This document shows positions 27,258-37,175 of a DNA stretch of 64,000 nt, piece after piece. The notes under the pieces were generated by a model. It saw only the letters and a list, made by a program, of their open reading frames with translations, was not told where the DNA came from and made no database searches. A program made the translations under genes and the position numbers. Origin of the DNA: an uncultured Corynebacterium sp. (GTDB lineage Bacteria > Actinomycetota > Actinomycetes > Mycobacteriales > Mycobacteriaceae). Where the stretch lies: assembly GCF_946222835.1 (NCBI RefSeq), contig NZ_CAMIHD010000001.1, forward strand, positions 124,001 through 188,000, in the 5' to 3' direction. Within the stretch, counting starts at the first letter, position 1; each line of letters begins with the position of its first letter.

Positions 27258-27836
27258 TCAATTTCCGGTGAGTAGGGCTATTCGACATTGCCTTTGCATG
27301 GCGCGCACATCCGCGGAGGGGAGCGGAAGCGAGTACTTGTGGGCGATGTCTGCGAGGCGGCGAGAATATTCGCAGCGATTGGCCGGTGGAAGCCATTCGG
27401 CGGGAAGGGCATCCGACTTTTCTTGGTTGAGCTTACGGCTGGTGGCTACGAGATTGAGGGGATCGTTGCCAAAGCGCACTTTAGTCTCGCGGTCCCACTC
27501 GGAAGCGCCCATGTCATAGGCTGCGGCGAGGGGAAAGATGTGGTCGATCTCAATGGGCGAGGTGGCAGGAATGGTGGTGCCACTATAAGGGTCATAGATT
27601 GTCCCACTGCGGGCGTGGCAATCGTGGAGGGGATCGCTGGATTGGCTTTCCAGAATGACCTCGCGGGTGCTGCAGGCTCCGTGGGGCTGCCAGATGCCGA
27701 AATCATCACGGTTGTAACCGGCGGCTTCGGGCCTAGAGGGGAGAGTGGCGACATCAAAACGTGGAAAAGGCCACGCATACCATGCGCCGATGAGAACGGT
27801 GATGCATGATAGCGCGGCCAGGTAATAGGACTTCAT
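27258..27836 (-). CDS. Exported HNH nuclease of the DUF1524 (GmrSD C-terminal) type
   Basis: A 192-residue protein with an N-terminal hydrophobic helix (YLAALSCITVLIGAWYAW) that should export or anchor it. The catalytic core EIDHIFPLAAAYDMGASEWDRETKVRFGNDPLNLVATSRKLNQEKSD (about residues 97-143) has the DH...N...N pattern of the HNH/DUF1524 nuclease fold also found at the C-terminus of GmrSD restriction enzymes. Secreted single-domain members are common in actinobacteria and probably degrade extracellular DNA. The Cys residues at about 54, 72, 157 and 183 could form disulfides outside the cell. Confidence 0.82.
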   Translation of the reverse strand: MKSYYLAALSCITVLIGAWYAWPFPRFDVATLPSRPEAAGYNRDDFGIWQPHGACSTREVILESQSSDPLHDCHARSGTIYDPYSGTTIPATSPIEIDHIFPLAAAYDMGASEWDRETKVRFGNDPLNLVATSRKLNQEKSDALPAEWLPPANRCEYSRRLADIAHKYSLPLPSADVRAMQRQCRIALLTGN

Positions 27837-27873
27837 ATCCTATTGGACTGCGCGGAGTCCGTGACGGTTCCGA

Positions 27874-29439
27874 CTATTTATCGGTGACCTTTTCTGCGGC
27901 CTCCTCGAAGTCGAGGTTGGAGCCCTTTTCCACGAGCTTGGCCAGCTTGGTGGCCTCTTCAAACTCGGCAACAACTTCTGGTGCTGGCTCCTTGGTGAGC
28001 TTGGTGACGATGACGGCCACGATGAGGGCCAGGAAGAAGCCTGGGACGATTTCGTAGAGGACGTCGGAAAGCGGGGACATGCCCCAGCCGATGGCGACGA
28101 TGGCACCGGTGAGCATGCCGGCAATTGCGCCGGTGGCGTTGAGACGCTTCCAGTACAAGGAGAGCAAGATGATCGGGCCGAAAGCGGAACCGAAGCCTGC
28201 CCACGCAAAGCCCACAAGGCCAAGGATGGAGTCAGATGGGTTGATCGCCAAGAGGGCGGCAATGACCGCGATGGCGACGATGGCGGTGCGGGAGAGGTTA
28301 ATGAGGACCTGCTCGCCTGGCTTCTTTTTGGCAAAGATGAGGAAGAGGTCCTCGATGAGGGAAGTAGAGACGACGAGCATCTGGGAAGACATGGTGGACA
28401 TGATGGCGGCTAGAACCGCGGTCAGGACGAAGCCTGCGGGCAGGGGATGCATCATGGCCTGTGCCATGTCCAGGAAGATGGTTTCGAAATTGTCCTGGTC
28501 AGTGATGCTGTGGCCGGTTTGGGTGAAGTAAACGGTGCCAGAGAGCGCGACGAAGATTGCGCCGATGACGGACAGGCCCATCCAAGTCACGCCGTAGAAG
28601 CGGCCTTGGCTGGCGTCGAAAGGCTTACGCAGCGCCATGAAACGGACAACGATGTGTGGCTGGCCAAAGTAGCCCAAGCCCCAGGCCAGGTTGCCGATGA
28701 TAACGCCGGCGGATACGCCTGCGAACATGGAGAAGTAGCTGTCATTTTCCACTACACCATCGGTGCCATAGGGATTATTGGCGGCAAACGAGAAGATCGA
28801 GGATGGATCGCTGAGGGAGACAATGGCCATGATCGGCACGATCATGAGGGCGACGAACATAAGAACGCCCTGGACGACGTCCGTGTAGGACACCGCCAAG
28901 AAGCCGCCGACGAAGGTGTAGAAGATGGTCACCGCAGCGATGACGAGCATGCCGGTGAGGTAGTCGCCACCGAAGGTGGACTCGAAGTACCGGCCACCGG
29001 AAACCATGCCGGAGGAGACGTAGAAGGTGAAGAAGAAGATAATGATGGCTGCGGAGATGATGCGCAGCAAGCGGGACTTATCGTGCAGGCGGTTTTCAAA
29101 GAAGGACGGCACGGTAATGGAGTTGGCCGCGATTTCCGAGTAAGAACGCAGGCGCGGCGCGACCCACTTCCAGTTAGCCCAGCAGCCGACGAGCAGGCCG
29201 ATGGCCATCCACAGCTCGGACATGCCGGAAAGGAATAGAGCGCCGGGCAGGCCCATGAGTAGCCAGCCGGACATATCGGATGCGCCAGCGGAAAGAGCCG
29301 CTACGAATGGGTGCAGGCCACGGCCGCCCAAAACATAATCGTCATATTGGTCGGTTTGTTTGTAGCTCCAGTAGCCAATGGCTGCCATTGCGAGGAGATA
29401 CACGATCATCGCAATGACGTACCAAGTTGAATCTTGCAC
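27874..29439 (-). CDS. putP: Sodium/proline symporter
   Basis: A 521-residue member of the sodium:solute symporter family with about thirteen membrane helices. PutP-type blocks include YDDYVLGGRGLHPFVAALSAGASDMSGWLLMGLPGALF (about residues 32-68), GYFGQPHIVVRFMALR (about 265) and MSSQMLVVSTSLIEDLF (about 355). It imports proline with Na+ and may serve osmoprotection. The start is GTG with AAGGAG eight bases upstream. The C-terminal tail is charged (FEEATKLAKLVEKGSNLDFEEAAEKVTDK). The 167-base region in front holds two GTTAAC copies (29477-29482 and 29494-29499) and a broken ATATG/CATAT repeat near the start. Confidence 0.93.
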   Translation of the reverse strand: MQDSTWYVIAMIVYLLAMAAIGYWSYKQTDQYDDYVLGGRGLHPFVAALSAGASDMSGWLLMGLPGALFLSGMSELWMAIGLLVGCWANWKWVAPRLRSYSEIAANSITVPSFFENRLHDKSRLLRIISAAIIIFFFTFYVSSGMVSGGRYFESTFGGDYLTGMLVIAAVTIFYTFVGGFLAVSYTDVVQGVLMFVALMIVPIMAIVSLSDPSSIFSFAANNPYGTDGVVENDSYFSMFAGVSAGVIIGNLAWGLGYFGQPHIVVRFMALRKPFDASQGRFYGVTWMGLSVIGAIFVALSGTVYFTQTGHSITDQDNFETIFLDMAQAMMHPLPAGFVLTAVLAAIMSTMSSQMLVVSTSLIEDLFLIFAKKKPGEQVLINLSRTAIVAIAVIAALLAINPSDSILGLVGFAWAGFGSAFGPIILLSLYWKRLNATGAIAGMLTGAIVAIGWGMSPLSDVLYEIVPGFFLALIVAVIVTKLTKEPAPEVVAEFEEATKLAKLVEKGSNLDFEEAAEKVTDK

Positions 29440-29618
29440 GTTTTACTCCTTGTAGTGATATGTAGGACATATTCACGTTAACGGGGTCACAAGGTTAACC
29501 CAAGCGAAATTCCAGGTGTGGCGCAGATCTCCGTTTCGATTTTCTATCGTTCAACTGGGAAAAGGGCGGAACATAACGAGCGTGTAACAAAATTAATTGG
29601 GCTGCTATGCTGGCGGTT

Positions 29619-32600
29619 ATGGCTTCTTACCTCGTGCATGGACTGTGGCTCCCCGTTACGGGGCTTGGTCTATGGATTGAACAGGTAGAAGGGCACAAGA
29701 TTGTCATGCCCAATGCCGTTCCTGAAGGCACCTTCCCTCCAGCAGTCGAGTCCATCCTGGGGAAAAAATCCTTCCGCAACCGGGCGCGGGTATCGCTGCG
29801 TACGCCGAAGGGTAAGGACGTCTCTTTGATGGTGCCGATGGCGATGTTTGGCCCAGAAGAGGCCGTCGCGGCGCTCGCCCAGATGGAACACCTGAATCAT
29901 AAGCCGCCGGCTACCATCGCCCCTGACCTCCAGTGGCTACTGCATGCCTACAGCGGCCTGTGTAAATTCGTGCGCGCCGGGCGCGTGACGTTCCGGTTGG
30001 CCTACCAAGCTAATGAGTGGTTCCCCATGTGGCAGCTGGCCTCCGGCTTGGGAGAGCGCGGGTGGCTTGCAGAGATGATGGCAGCCGCGCCTGGCATCTT
30101 GCACGTTAATAATCGGGCGCTGTCGGATGACATGGCCGATGAACTCACGCACTGGATCGCGTTTCGTGAGCTGCGGCCCGTGGCGGAAGCACCGCGGCCG
30201 ATGCCGTGGCACGAGTTTGCGCGCGCTTTGCTCGATACGCGGCCGATCCGGCGTGGACGCTCGCAGCTTTTGCGCGGGCTCAATGAGTGGAAGAATTCCA
30301 TCTACGAGGTGGAACTCCAATTGGTCTACATCGTGGAAGAACCGGCAGAAGATGACCCGGATGCAGCCAAGTGGCCGGTGCGCGTGCGGGTGCGCTCGGG
30401 CACGGACGCTCCGCGGCCGGTGTCGGCGCAGAGTTTGGATAGGGCGAGCGTCGAAAAGCTGCGGGAAGCCCACCGCAAGGCCGTGCGCATCGCACCCACG
30501 CTGGGGGAGACCGCACAGCTGCCGCAGCCTGGCGACGGCGACTGGGATGTCTACCTAGAAACTCACCAACTTACCCATTTTGTTACGCACGAGGTGGACA
30601 AGCTCAAGGCCAGTGGCGTGACCGTCATGCTGCCCAAGGCGTGGGCGCAGATGGAGACCAAGGCCAAGTTAGAAACCCGCGAGGCCCGCGATCCGGCCGA
30701 GGCCGCCACAAAGAAGCACATCGGCATGAATAAGCTCGTGGACTATAACTGGCGCATGTCCGTAGGCGATGTGGAGTTGACCGAGGAAGAAATGGAGGAC
30801 TTGGTTAACTCCAAGTCCGGTCTTATCCAATTGCGCGGCAAGTGGGTCATGGCCGATAAGCAGGTTGTCTCCCAGGTCTCCGGCTATATGGACGCGCTGC
30901 GGGAGAAGTCGCTAGCGCGCAAAAAGAAGGAGCTAGAGCAGCTAGCCGCCACCGCAGAGATGGCCAAGCAACTTGGCGAGCCCGGGTGGGAAGCTTTGAT
31001 GGCGGACGTGGAGCGGCGCCGTCTAGAGTTTAACGAGGGCGGTGAAGAACACGAGCAGGTTACCGTGGCCGAACTGCGCGAACTCGCGCTCGAGTCCATG
31101 ACCCAAGAACCCATCGAGTTCACCGGCAGCACCTGGCATACGGCTCTGCTCGGCGGGGTGGACAAGGTCGCCCCAGAGCGCGTGGATATTCCCACATCCG
31201 TTCACGCGGAGCTGCGCGAGTACCAGCGCCGCGGCGTCGACTGGCTGTATTGGATGTCCCGCAATGGCATAGGCGCCGTGCTTGCCGACGACATGGGGCT
31301 CGGCAAAACCCTCCAGCTACTGTCCCTTCTCGCGGTAGAAAAGGAGCGCGGTGAGAAGACCGGCCCCACGCTCGTCGTGGCGCCAACTTCCGTGGTAGGG
31401 AACTGGGCGCGCGAGGCGCAGCGCTTCGTCCCGGATTTCAAGGTCATGGTGCAGCATGGTCCAAGCCGCCCGCGGGGTGAGGGCTTTGCCCAAGCCGCCG
31501 CCGGATGCGACCTGGTTATCACCACATATGGCACCGTGGGCCGCGATTTTAAGGACATGGGCGAGGTAGGCTGGCAGCGCGTTGTCCTGGACGAGGCCCA
31601 GGCCATCAAGAACTCCGCGACGCGCTCGTCTAAGGCCGTGCGCTCGCTGCCCTCTGAGCACCGCGTGGCGCTGACCGGCACCCCGGTGGAAAATCGCCTC
31701 TCAGAGATGCGCTCCATCTTGGACTTTTGTAATCCTGGAGTTTTGGGTTCCGCCTCGTTTTTCCGTAATCACTTTGCCAAGGCCATCGAGCGCAATGATG
31801 ACGAAGAGATGTCTGAACGCCTGCGCCAGCTCACCGCGCCGTTTATCCTTCGCCGCGTGAAGACGGACCCGAATATTATCGATGATCTGCCTGAAAAGTC
31901 CGAGCAGATCCTCACCGTATCCATGACCACCGAGCAGGCTGCCCTGTATAAAGCACTGGTCAACCAGGTGAAAAAAGACCTACAGGAAGCTACGGGAATG
32001 AATAAGCGTGGGCTGGTGCTGTCCTCGCTCACCCGTATCAAGCAGATTTGTAATCACCCCGCGCATTACCTGGGCGATAGCTCGCCGGTGACGCTCAAGG
32101 GTAAGCATCGCTCCGGCAAGGTCAAAGAACTCATGCGCATCGTGGACGAGGCCACTGAATCCGGCGAGCGCCTCTTGGTCTTTACCCAGTACAAGGCCTT
32201 TGGCGATATCCTGCAGCCATATCTTAGCGATCAGCTCGGCCGCGAGATCCCCTTCCTCCACGGCGGGGTGAGCAAAAATAAGCGCGATCAGATGGTGGAA
32301 GATTTCCAGTCCGAGGATGGCCCGCCAGCGATGATCCTTTCGCTCAAGGCCGGCGGTACCGGCCTGAACCTGACGGCTGCTTCCATCGTCGTCCACATGG
32401 ACCGCTGGTGGAACCCGGCGGTGGAAAACCAGGCGACGGACCGCGCCTTCCGCATCGGCCAACGCCGCAATGTGCAGGTGTATAAGATGATCACTGCGGG
32501 TACTCTGGAAGAATCTATCCAGGACATTTTGGACGGTAAGACGCAGCTGGCCGGCGCCGTGGTGGGCGAAGGCGAGGGCTGGCTCACCGAGCTGGACCCA

Positions 32601-32642
32601 GATCAGCTGGCCGCACTCATGAGCTACCGGGGGAGGGAGTAA
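29619..32642 (+). CDS. SNF2-family helicase (RapA/HepA-like)
   Basis: A protein of about 1007 residues: an N-terminal SNF2-associated bacterial region (about 1-500) and a C-terminal SWI2/SNF2 ATPase with DDMGLGKTLQLLSLL (about 555), DEAQ (LDEAQAIKN, about 650), LTGTPVENRLSEM and motif VI TDRAFRIGQ (about 945). It moves along DNA without strand separation. TATGCT (29606-29611) sits where a -10 box for a leaderless message starting at ATG 29619 would be; the frame is also open from ATG 29607. It heads a compact operon with a SWIM protein and an SbcD/SbcC-like pair, suggesting a DNA-repair or chromosome-processing role. Confidence 0.92.
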   Translation: MASYLVHGLWLPVTGLGLWIEQVEGHKIVMPNAVPEGTFPPAVESILGKKSFRNRARVSLRTPKGKDVSLMVPMAMFGPEEAVAALAQMEHLNHKPPATIAPDLQWLLHAYSGLCKFVRAGRVTFRLAYQANEWFPMWQLASGLGERGWLAEMMAAAPGILHVNNRALSDDMADELTHWIAFRELRPVAEAPRPMPWHEFARALLDTRPIRRGRSQLLRGLNEWKNSIYEVELQLVYIVEEPAEDDPDAAKWPVRVRVRSGTDAPRPVSAQSLDRASVEKLREAHRKAVRIAPTLGETAQLPQPGDGDWDVYLETHQLTHFVTHEVDKLKASGVTVMLPKAWAQMETKAKLETREARDPAEAATKKHIGMNKLVDYNWRMSVGDVELTEEEMEDLVNSKSGLIQLRGKWVMADKQVVSQVSGYMDALREKSLARKKKELEQLAATAEMAKQLGEPGWEALMADVERRRLEFNEGGEEHEQVTVAELRELALESMTQEPIEFTGSTWHTALLGGVDKVAPERVDIPTSVHAELREYQRRGVDWLYWMSRNGIGAVLADDMGLGKTLQLLSLLAVEKERGEKTGPTLVVAPTSVVGNWAREAQRFVPDFKVMVQHGPSRPRGEGFAQAAAGCDLVITTYGTVGRDFKDMGEVGWQRVVLDEAQAIKNSATRSSKAVRSLPSEHRVALTGTPVENRLSEMRSILDFCNPGVLGSASFFRNHFAKAIERNDDEEMSERLRQLTAPFILRRVKTDPNIIDDLPEKSEQILTVSMTTEQAALYKALVNQVKKDLQEATGMNKRGLVLSSLTRIKQICNHPAHYLGDSSPVTLKGKHRSGKVKELMRIVDEATESGERLLVFTQYKAFGDILQPYLSDQLGREIPFLHGGVSKNKRDQMVEDFQSEDGPPAMILSLKAGGTGLNLTAASIVVHMDRWWNPAVENQATDRAFRIGQRRNVQVYKMITAGTLEESIQDILDGKTQLAGAVVGEGEGWLTELDPDQLAALMSYRGRE

Positions 32643-32645
32643 TCT

Positions 32646-33467
32646 ATGGCCGTCAAAGGCGACGACAACGTTATCTATGCCAATTTTGGCACCCGCAAGC
32701 GGGTAAGCACCCCGGCCGAGGTCAATCACGTGGACCGCAGCGGGCGCATCCTGTCCACGACGGCCTCGCGTATCGCGGCCTTTACCTCCCACGGTGCAGA
32801 TCGCGGCCGGATTACCCGCGGCCGTCAGTATGCCGAGGGCGGACACGTCGTAGGCCTCGAGGTGCGCAATGGCGCCATCCACGGCCGCGTGGCCGGCTCC
32901 CAGAATGAGCCCTTCGCGGTACTCATCCAGTTGCCCTACCGCAATAATGACGATATTGCCCAGCTGGCCACCGAGTTCGCCCGGACCCCCAATTCCGTGG
33001 CCAATGCGCGCAAAGGCCTGCTTGCCGACGCCGCCCTGGACACCCTCTTTGCCCCCGAGGCCGAAGACCTCCGCCTGACCTGCGAATGCCCAGATGGCGA
33101 GTACGTGTGCAAGCACATCGTGGCGGTGGGCGATAAGCTCGCCACCCGCGCTGATGCGGACCCGGCTGTCATTTTTAATATGCGTGGCTTGGACTTTGCC
33201 CGCCTAGAGCGCATGGTCTTAGAGCAGGCCAAGACGGTCAGCCGCGAAAGCTTTACCCCGAGCGACCTGTCCGAGGAAGAAAAGAATGACATCTTCTGGA
33301 ATGGCCGCGAGCTGCCGAAGTTGCCGCAGCCCAAGGTAGCCCCAGCCATCGATGACTCCGATCCGGACCTGTTGCGCAAGGCCATGCGCTCGGTTTCACA
33401 CACCAATCTGGATCTCCTGCGCGCGGTATCCGATATTGAAGACCTCTACTATCACCTCTCGCACTAA
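32646..33467 (+). CDS. SWIM zinc-finger protein
   Basis: A 273-residue protein with a SWIM zinc finger at about residues 145-162 (CECPDGEYVCKHIVAV, the CxC...CxH pattern). The N-terminal part has a basic, strand-rich section (RSGRILSTTASRIAAFTSHGADRGRITRGRQYAEGG). It starts three bases after the SNF2 helicase gene. Paired SNF2-SWIM genes are common in actinobacteria and the SWIM domain probably delivers DNA or protein partners to the helicase. Its stop codon overlaps the start of the next gene (TAATG). It contains GCTTGCCGACG at 33020-33030. Confidence 0.9.
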   Translation: MAVKGDDNVIYANFGTRKRVSTPAEVNHVDRSGRILSTTASRIAAFTSHGADRGRITRGRQYAEGGHVVGLEVRNGAIHGRVAGSQNEPFAVLIQLPYRNNDDIAQLATEFARTPNSVANARKGLLADAALDTLFAPEAEDLRLTCECPDGEYVCKHIVAVGDKLATRADADPAVIFNMRGLDFARLERMVLEQAKTVSRESFTPSDLSEEEKNDIFWNGRELPKLPQPKVAPAIDDSDPDLLRKAMRSVSHTNLDLLRAVSDIEDLYYHLSH

Positions 33468-34585
33468 TGACTGCTACCACGTTTATCCATACCTCCGATT
33501 TTCAGCTGGGCATGACCCGGTGGTTCTTGAAGGGCGAGGCCCAGGGCCGCTTTAACGATGACCGTGAGGCCGCCATCGTGCGGCTAGGAGAACTGGCCGA
33601 GGAAACCGGCGCGGAGTTCATCGTCGTCGCCGGTGATGTCTTCGAGCATAATGCCCTCTCGCGCGAAATCCTCGCCCGCGCCACGGAGATGTTCAAGCGC
33701 CTGCCGGTGCCGGTCTATGTCCTGCCCGGCAACCACGACCCGCTGGTGGCGGATTCGGTCTTTTATAAGGCCAGTGCGGACAATGTCCATGTCATCGCGG
33801 ATTCCGAGCCTATCGAGGTCGCACCCGGCGTGGAGTTGGTTGGCGCGCCGTACCTGTCCAAGCGCGCAAACCACGACTTGGTCCGCCAAGCGCTCGAACC
33901 ATTGGAGCCGGCTGAGGGCATTCGCATAGCCGTCGGCCACGGCCAAGTGGATTCCCGCTCCGGCGAGGATGACGCCGATATCATCGACCTTGCCTTCGTC
34001 GAGGACTGCCTGGACCGCGGGGGCATCGACTACCTCGCGCTCGGTGATACCCACTCCACTGCGAGCCTCGGCCCCACCGGCCGGGTGTGGTTCTCTGGCA
34101 GTCCGGAGACCACGGACTATAAGGAAGCGAGCACCGGTGGCGGCGAATCGGATTCCGGCAATGCGCTGGTGGTGCGCGTGGGGGATGAGGTGGACGTCGA
34201 CAAGCGCCGCATCGGCCGCTGGACCTTTGAAGCCCTCGACGCCGCCGTGGATTCCGCAGAAGACGTGGACCGCTTCCTCGCGCGCTTGGGCGAGTACCCG
34301 GATAAGGTGCGCACGGCCGTGAAATATAGCCTGCGCGGCACGCTTGGGGTCGAGGCGCATGCCCGCCTGCAGCGCGGCCTGGATGAGTACGAGGCCGTAT
34401 TTGCGTCCCTGCGCCCCCGCGAGCGCACCATGGATCTCTACCTTGAGCCCAACGAGGAGGAACTAGCTAGCCTCGATATCTCCGGCTACGCGGCCGAGGC
34501 CTTGCATGAGCTGTTGGAGAACCGTGAGGATCCCGTCGCCCGCGATGCCGCCAACCTGCTATTCCGCTTGGAGGGACAGTCCTAA
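33467..34585 (+). CDS. SbcD/Mre11-like DNA repair phosphoesterase
   Basis: A 372-residue calcineurin-like nuclease subunit. Motifs: HTSDFQLGM (about residue 7, where the usual DxH reads Asp-Phe-Gln), VVAGDVFEHN (about 46), LPGNHDP (about 82), AVGHGQVD (about 150) and ALGDTHS (about 185). The Gln in motif I would alter one metal ligand; other actinobacterial relatives may share this. It overlaps its neighbours by one base on each side (TAATG), so SNF2, SWIM, SbcD-like and SbcC-like proteins are made in fixed proportion. It contains GCTTGTCGACG on the minus strand (34195-34205). Confidence 0.9.
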   Translation: MTATTFIHTSDFQLGMTRWFLKGEAQGRFNDDREAAIVRLGELAEETGAEFIVVAGDVFEHNALSREILARATEMFKRLPVPVYVLPGNHDPLVADSVFYKASADNVHVIADSEPIEVAPGVELVGAPYLSKRANHDLVRQALEPLEPAEGIRIAVGHGQVDSRSGEDDADIIDLAFVEDCLDRGGIDYLALGDTHSTASLGPTGRVWFSGSPETTDYKEASTGGGESDSGNALVVRVGDEVDVDKRRIGRWTFEALDAAVDSAEDVDRFLARLGEYPDKVRTAVKYSLRGTLGVEAHARLQRGLDEYEAVFASLRPRERTMDLYLEPNEEELASLDISGYAAEALHELLENREDPVARDAANLLFRLEGQS

Positions 34586-37170
34586 TGCGCATCCACCGCC
34601 TAGAACTCATCAATGTCCGCGGCATTGAGCACTTGGCCCTCGATGAGCTGCCCGAGACCGGCGTCGTGGTTATCCATGGCGAGAACGAGGCCGGCAAGTC
34701 CACCATCGTGGAGGCACTCGATGTGGTGCTCACCGAAAAACATAGCGGCCGCTCCAAGCGCATTCGCGCCCTGCAGCCGGTGGGCAAGGACGTTGCCCCG
34801 GAAGTTACGGCCGAGTTGAGCGTAGGGGAGTACCGGTTTCGCATTGCCAAGCGCTGGCTGTCCAAGAAATCCTGCGAGCTGAATATTTCTTCCCCACGGC
34901 CGGCGCAATTTACCGGCAGCCAGGCCGATGATGAGCTGGAGCGAATCCTCTCGGAGCACTTGGACCGCTCGCTTGTCGACGCCCTCTTTATGCGCCAAGA
35001 CGACACCGGCGAGGCCATCTCGGCAGTCGGTATTCCTAGCCTCACCCGGGCGCTAGAACGCGAATCCGGCCTGGCCGAGGAAGGGGTCTCCGGCGACGAT
35101 TCCGCGCTCCTTGCCCGCGTGGACAAGGAATACCAGCGCTACTTCACCGCCGCGAAGGGGAATCCGGCAGGCGAGTACAAGGAATCCGCCGAAGCCCTAG
35201 CGCGCGCCGAAGAAGAATATGCAGAGGCCACCCGCGTACTGCGCGAGCTTGATTCCGTGGTGGAGCGCTATGAACAACTCGAGCGCGAGCAAGATGCTGC
35301 CCAAGCAGAACTTCCCGCCGCCCGGGCCGATCTCACTGATAAGCAGTCTCGGGCCGAGGAAGCCGCGACCGCGCAGGCCAAGCTGGACTCCCATAAAGCC
35401 ACGCTTGAGCGTGCCACGGACGATCTCGCTCGTGCGCAATCCGCAGTCACCGAGCGCGCAGAGCTCGTCACCGCCGCCGAGGAATCTGCCAGGGCTACCG
35501 AGGCTGCCCAGTACAAGCTCACCGCCGCGCAGGACAAGGCTAAAGAGGAGGCCGAGGAGAAGGAAAGATTAGAAAAGCGCCTGGCGGAGGCCAAAGAGGA
35601 CTATGCCGCGGCCCGTAGCACACTTAAGCAAGCGCGCCGCCAGCAAGATAAGCAGAAGTTTGAGCAGCTCAGCGCCCGGCTAGAATCGCTTGACACCCTT
35701 GCCGCCGAGGCGGATCAAGCCCGCGCCGTCGTTGTGCAGCGCGGCCGAGAGGTCACCGCGGCCGATATCACCGGTCTGCATAAGGCCGACTCGGCCCTTT
35801 CGGTAGCAGAGCGCCTGCACGAGGCCGCGGCCGCCAAGGTGCATTTCTCTGGGCCGGCGGGGTCTACCATTCGCGTCGATGGCGAGAATGTCGAGGTGGG
35901 GGAGGACACAGCCATCGAGCTCGTCGATTCCCGCGTTATCACCATTGGTGATATCACCGCCCGCTTTTCTGCTGGATCCTACTCGGCTGAGGACACCCAG
36001 CGCGATGTGGAACAGGCGCGCGTGCGGTTGCGGGATCTGCTCGATACCCTCGGGATGGAATCTGTGGCCGCGGCCGAGGAAGCCCATGAGGAGCACCGTG
36101 CACAAAACGATGCCCTCGATGCCGCCAGCCGCGCACTCAGCGCCGAGCTGGGTCCAGATGATTTGGCCGACTTGCGTTCCCAACATTCCGCACTGGCCGA
36201 GAAGGTCGCGGATCTGGAAGACGCCGCAGAAGTAGACCTTCCTGCCGCCGAAGCCGCGGAGGAAGCAACTAGCGAGAAGGTCGATGCCATCGACCGCGAG
36301 CTCGTGCCGTTTCGCGAAAGCCGCCTTGCTCACGAGGTGGTGCGTCTAGATGCCGAGCTGGATGCCGCCCGCGAAAATGCGCAGCGCGTGACTCGAGACC
36401 TTTCCTCCGCGCGTGAACGCGCCGCCGACGAGGACCTGCGTGCCGAGGTCATCCGCCTAGAATCCGTAGTGGCGGACCTGCGTGGGCAACTGGATCAGAT
36501 GGAAGCTGTGGACCTTAAGACCGCCAACTCCTTGGTGGAAGGCGCGCAATCCCATCTGAACTACCTGACCGACCGCATACAGCGCTGCGAGGTGGATCTT
36601 GGCCGGTTATCTAGCGAGGTGAACTTCCACTCCGGTGCCGCCGAGCGCGCACAGCAGGCCAGCGCGGCGGTAGAGATGGCTCGGGCGGTGTACGAGAGCG
36701 TCGACAAGCGCGCCCAAGCAGCCCGTTACCTGCGCGAAATATTGCTCAAGCACCGCGATGCCGCCCGCCAGCGCTACGCCGCGCCCTTCGTGGCTGCGCT
36801 CTCACAGTTGGCGCGCACCGTTTATGGTGGCGAAATCACCTTTGAGCTGGATGAAGATCTCCGTGTGATCGCTCGTACTCAGGACAATGAGACGGTAAGT
36901 CTGGCTAACCTTTCTGGTGGTGCCCGCGAGCAATTGGCCATCCTCACCCGCTTTGCCATTGCGCAATTAGTGGGGGCGGAGTCGGTACCGGTCATCGTCG
37001 ACGATGCGCTGGGTTCTACTGACGCGCACCGTCTGCAACTTATGGCCACGCTCTTTTCCCATGTCGGCCGGGATAATCAGGTATTGGTCTTTACCTGCAT
37101 GCCAGAGCGCTACTCTCGGGTGCCGGGACGCGACGAGCGCGACATAGCTTCCCTCAAAGGGGTAATCTAG
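34585..37170 (+). CDS. SbcC/Rad50-like coiled-coil ATPase
   Basis: An 861-residue SMC-like ATPase: N-terminal Walker A (HGENEAGKSTIVEAL, about residue 32), long Ala/Glu/Arg-rich coiled coils (about 190-395 and 470-730), and a C-terminal ABC signature (NLSGGAREQLAILTRFAI, about 775) with Walker B VPVIVDDALGSTD. I see no CxxC zinc hook. Instead the middle has a strand-rich insert (VHFSGPAGSTIRVDGENVEV...SRVITIGDITARFSAG, about 417-460). It is therefore a divergent Rad50-type protein that probably works with the preceding nuclease on DNA ends. Translation is coupled by a TAATG overlap. Confidence 0.9.
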   Translation: MRIHRLELINVRGIEHLALDELPETGVVVIHGENEAGKSTIVEALDVVLTEKHSGRSKRIRALQPVGKDVAPEVTAELSVGEYRFRIAKRWLSKKSCELNISSPRPAQFTGSQADDELERILSEHLDRSLVDALFMRQDDTGEAISAVGIPSLTRALERESGLAEEGVSGDDSALLARVDKEYQRYFTAAKGNPAGEYKESAEALARAEEEYAEATRVLRELDSVVERYEQLEREQDAAQAELPAARADLTDKQSRAEEAATAQAKLDSHKATLERATDDLARAQSAVTERAELVTAAEESARATEAAQYKLTAAQDKAKEEAEEKERLEKRLAEAKEDYAAARSTLKQARRQQDKQKFEQLSARLESLDTLAAEADQARAVVVQRGREVTAADITGLHKADSALSVAERLHEAAAAKVHFSGPAGSTIRVDGENVEVGEDTAIELVDSRVITIGDITARFSAGSYSAEDTQRDVEQARVRLRDLLDTLGMESVAAAEEAHEEHRAQNDALDAASRALSAELGPDDLADLRSQHSALAEKVADLEDAAEVDLPAAEAAEEATSEKVDAIDRELVPFRESRLAHEVVRLDAELDAARENAQRVTRDLSSARERAADEDLRAEVIRLESVVADLRGQLDQMEAVDLKTANSLVEGAQSHLNYLTDRIQRCEVDLGRLSSEVNFHSGAAERAQQASAAVEMARAVYESVDKRAQAARYLREILLKHRDAARQRYAAPFVAALSQLARTVYGGEITFELDEDLRVIARTQDNETVSLANLSGGAREQLAILTRFAIAQLVGAESVPVIVDDALGSTDAHRLQLMATLFSHVGRDNQVLVFTCMPERYSRVPGRDERDIASLKGVI

Positions 37171-37175
37171 GCCCC

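Noticed and set aside
29440..29606. Regulator site before putP formed by two GTTAAC copies
   Set aside because: GTTAAC is self-complementary and short; two copies 11 bases apart are not enough evidence for an operator.
34585..37170. Long open frames antisense to sbcC-like, hutH and hom genes
   Set aside because: They follow the codon pattern of the sense genes in high-G+C DNA, lack start signals and give low-complexity proteins.
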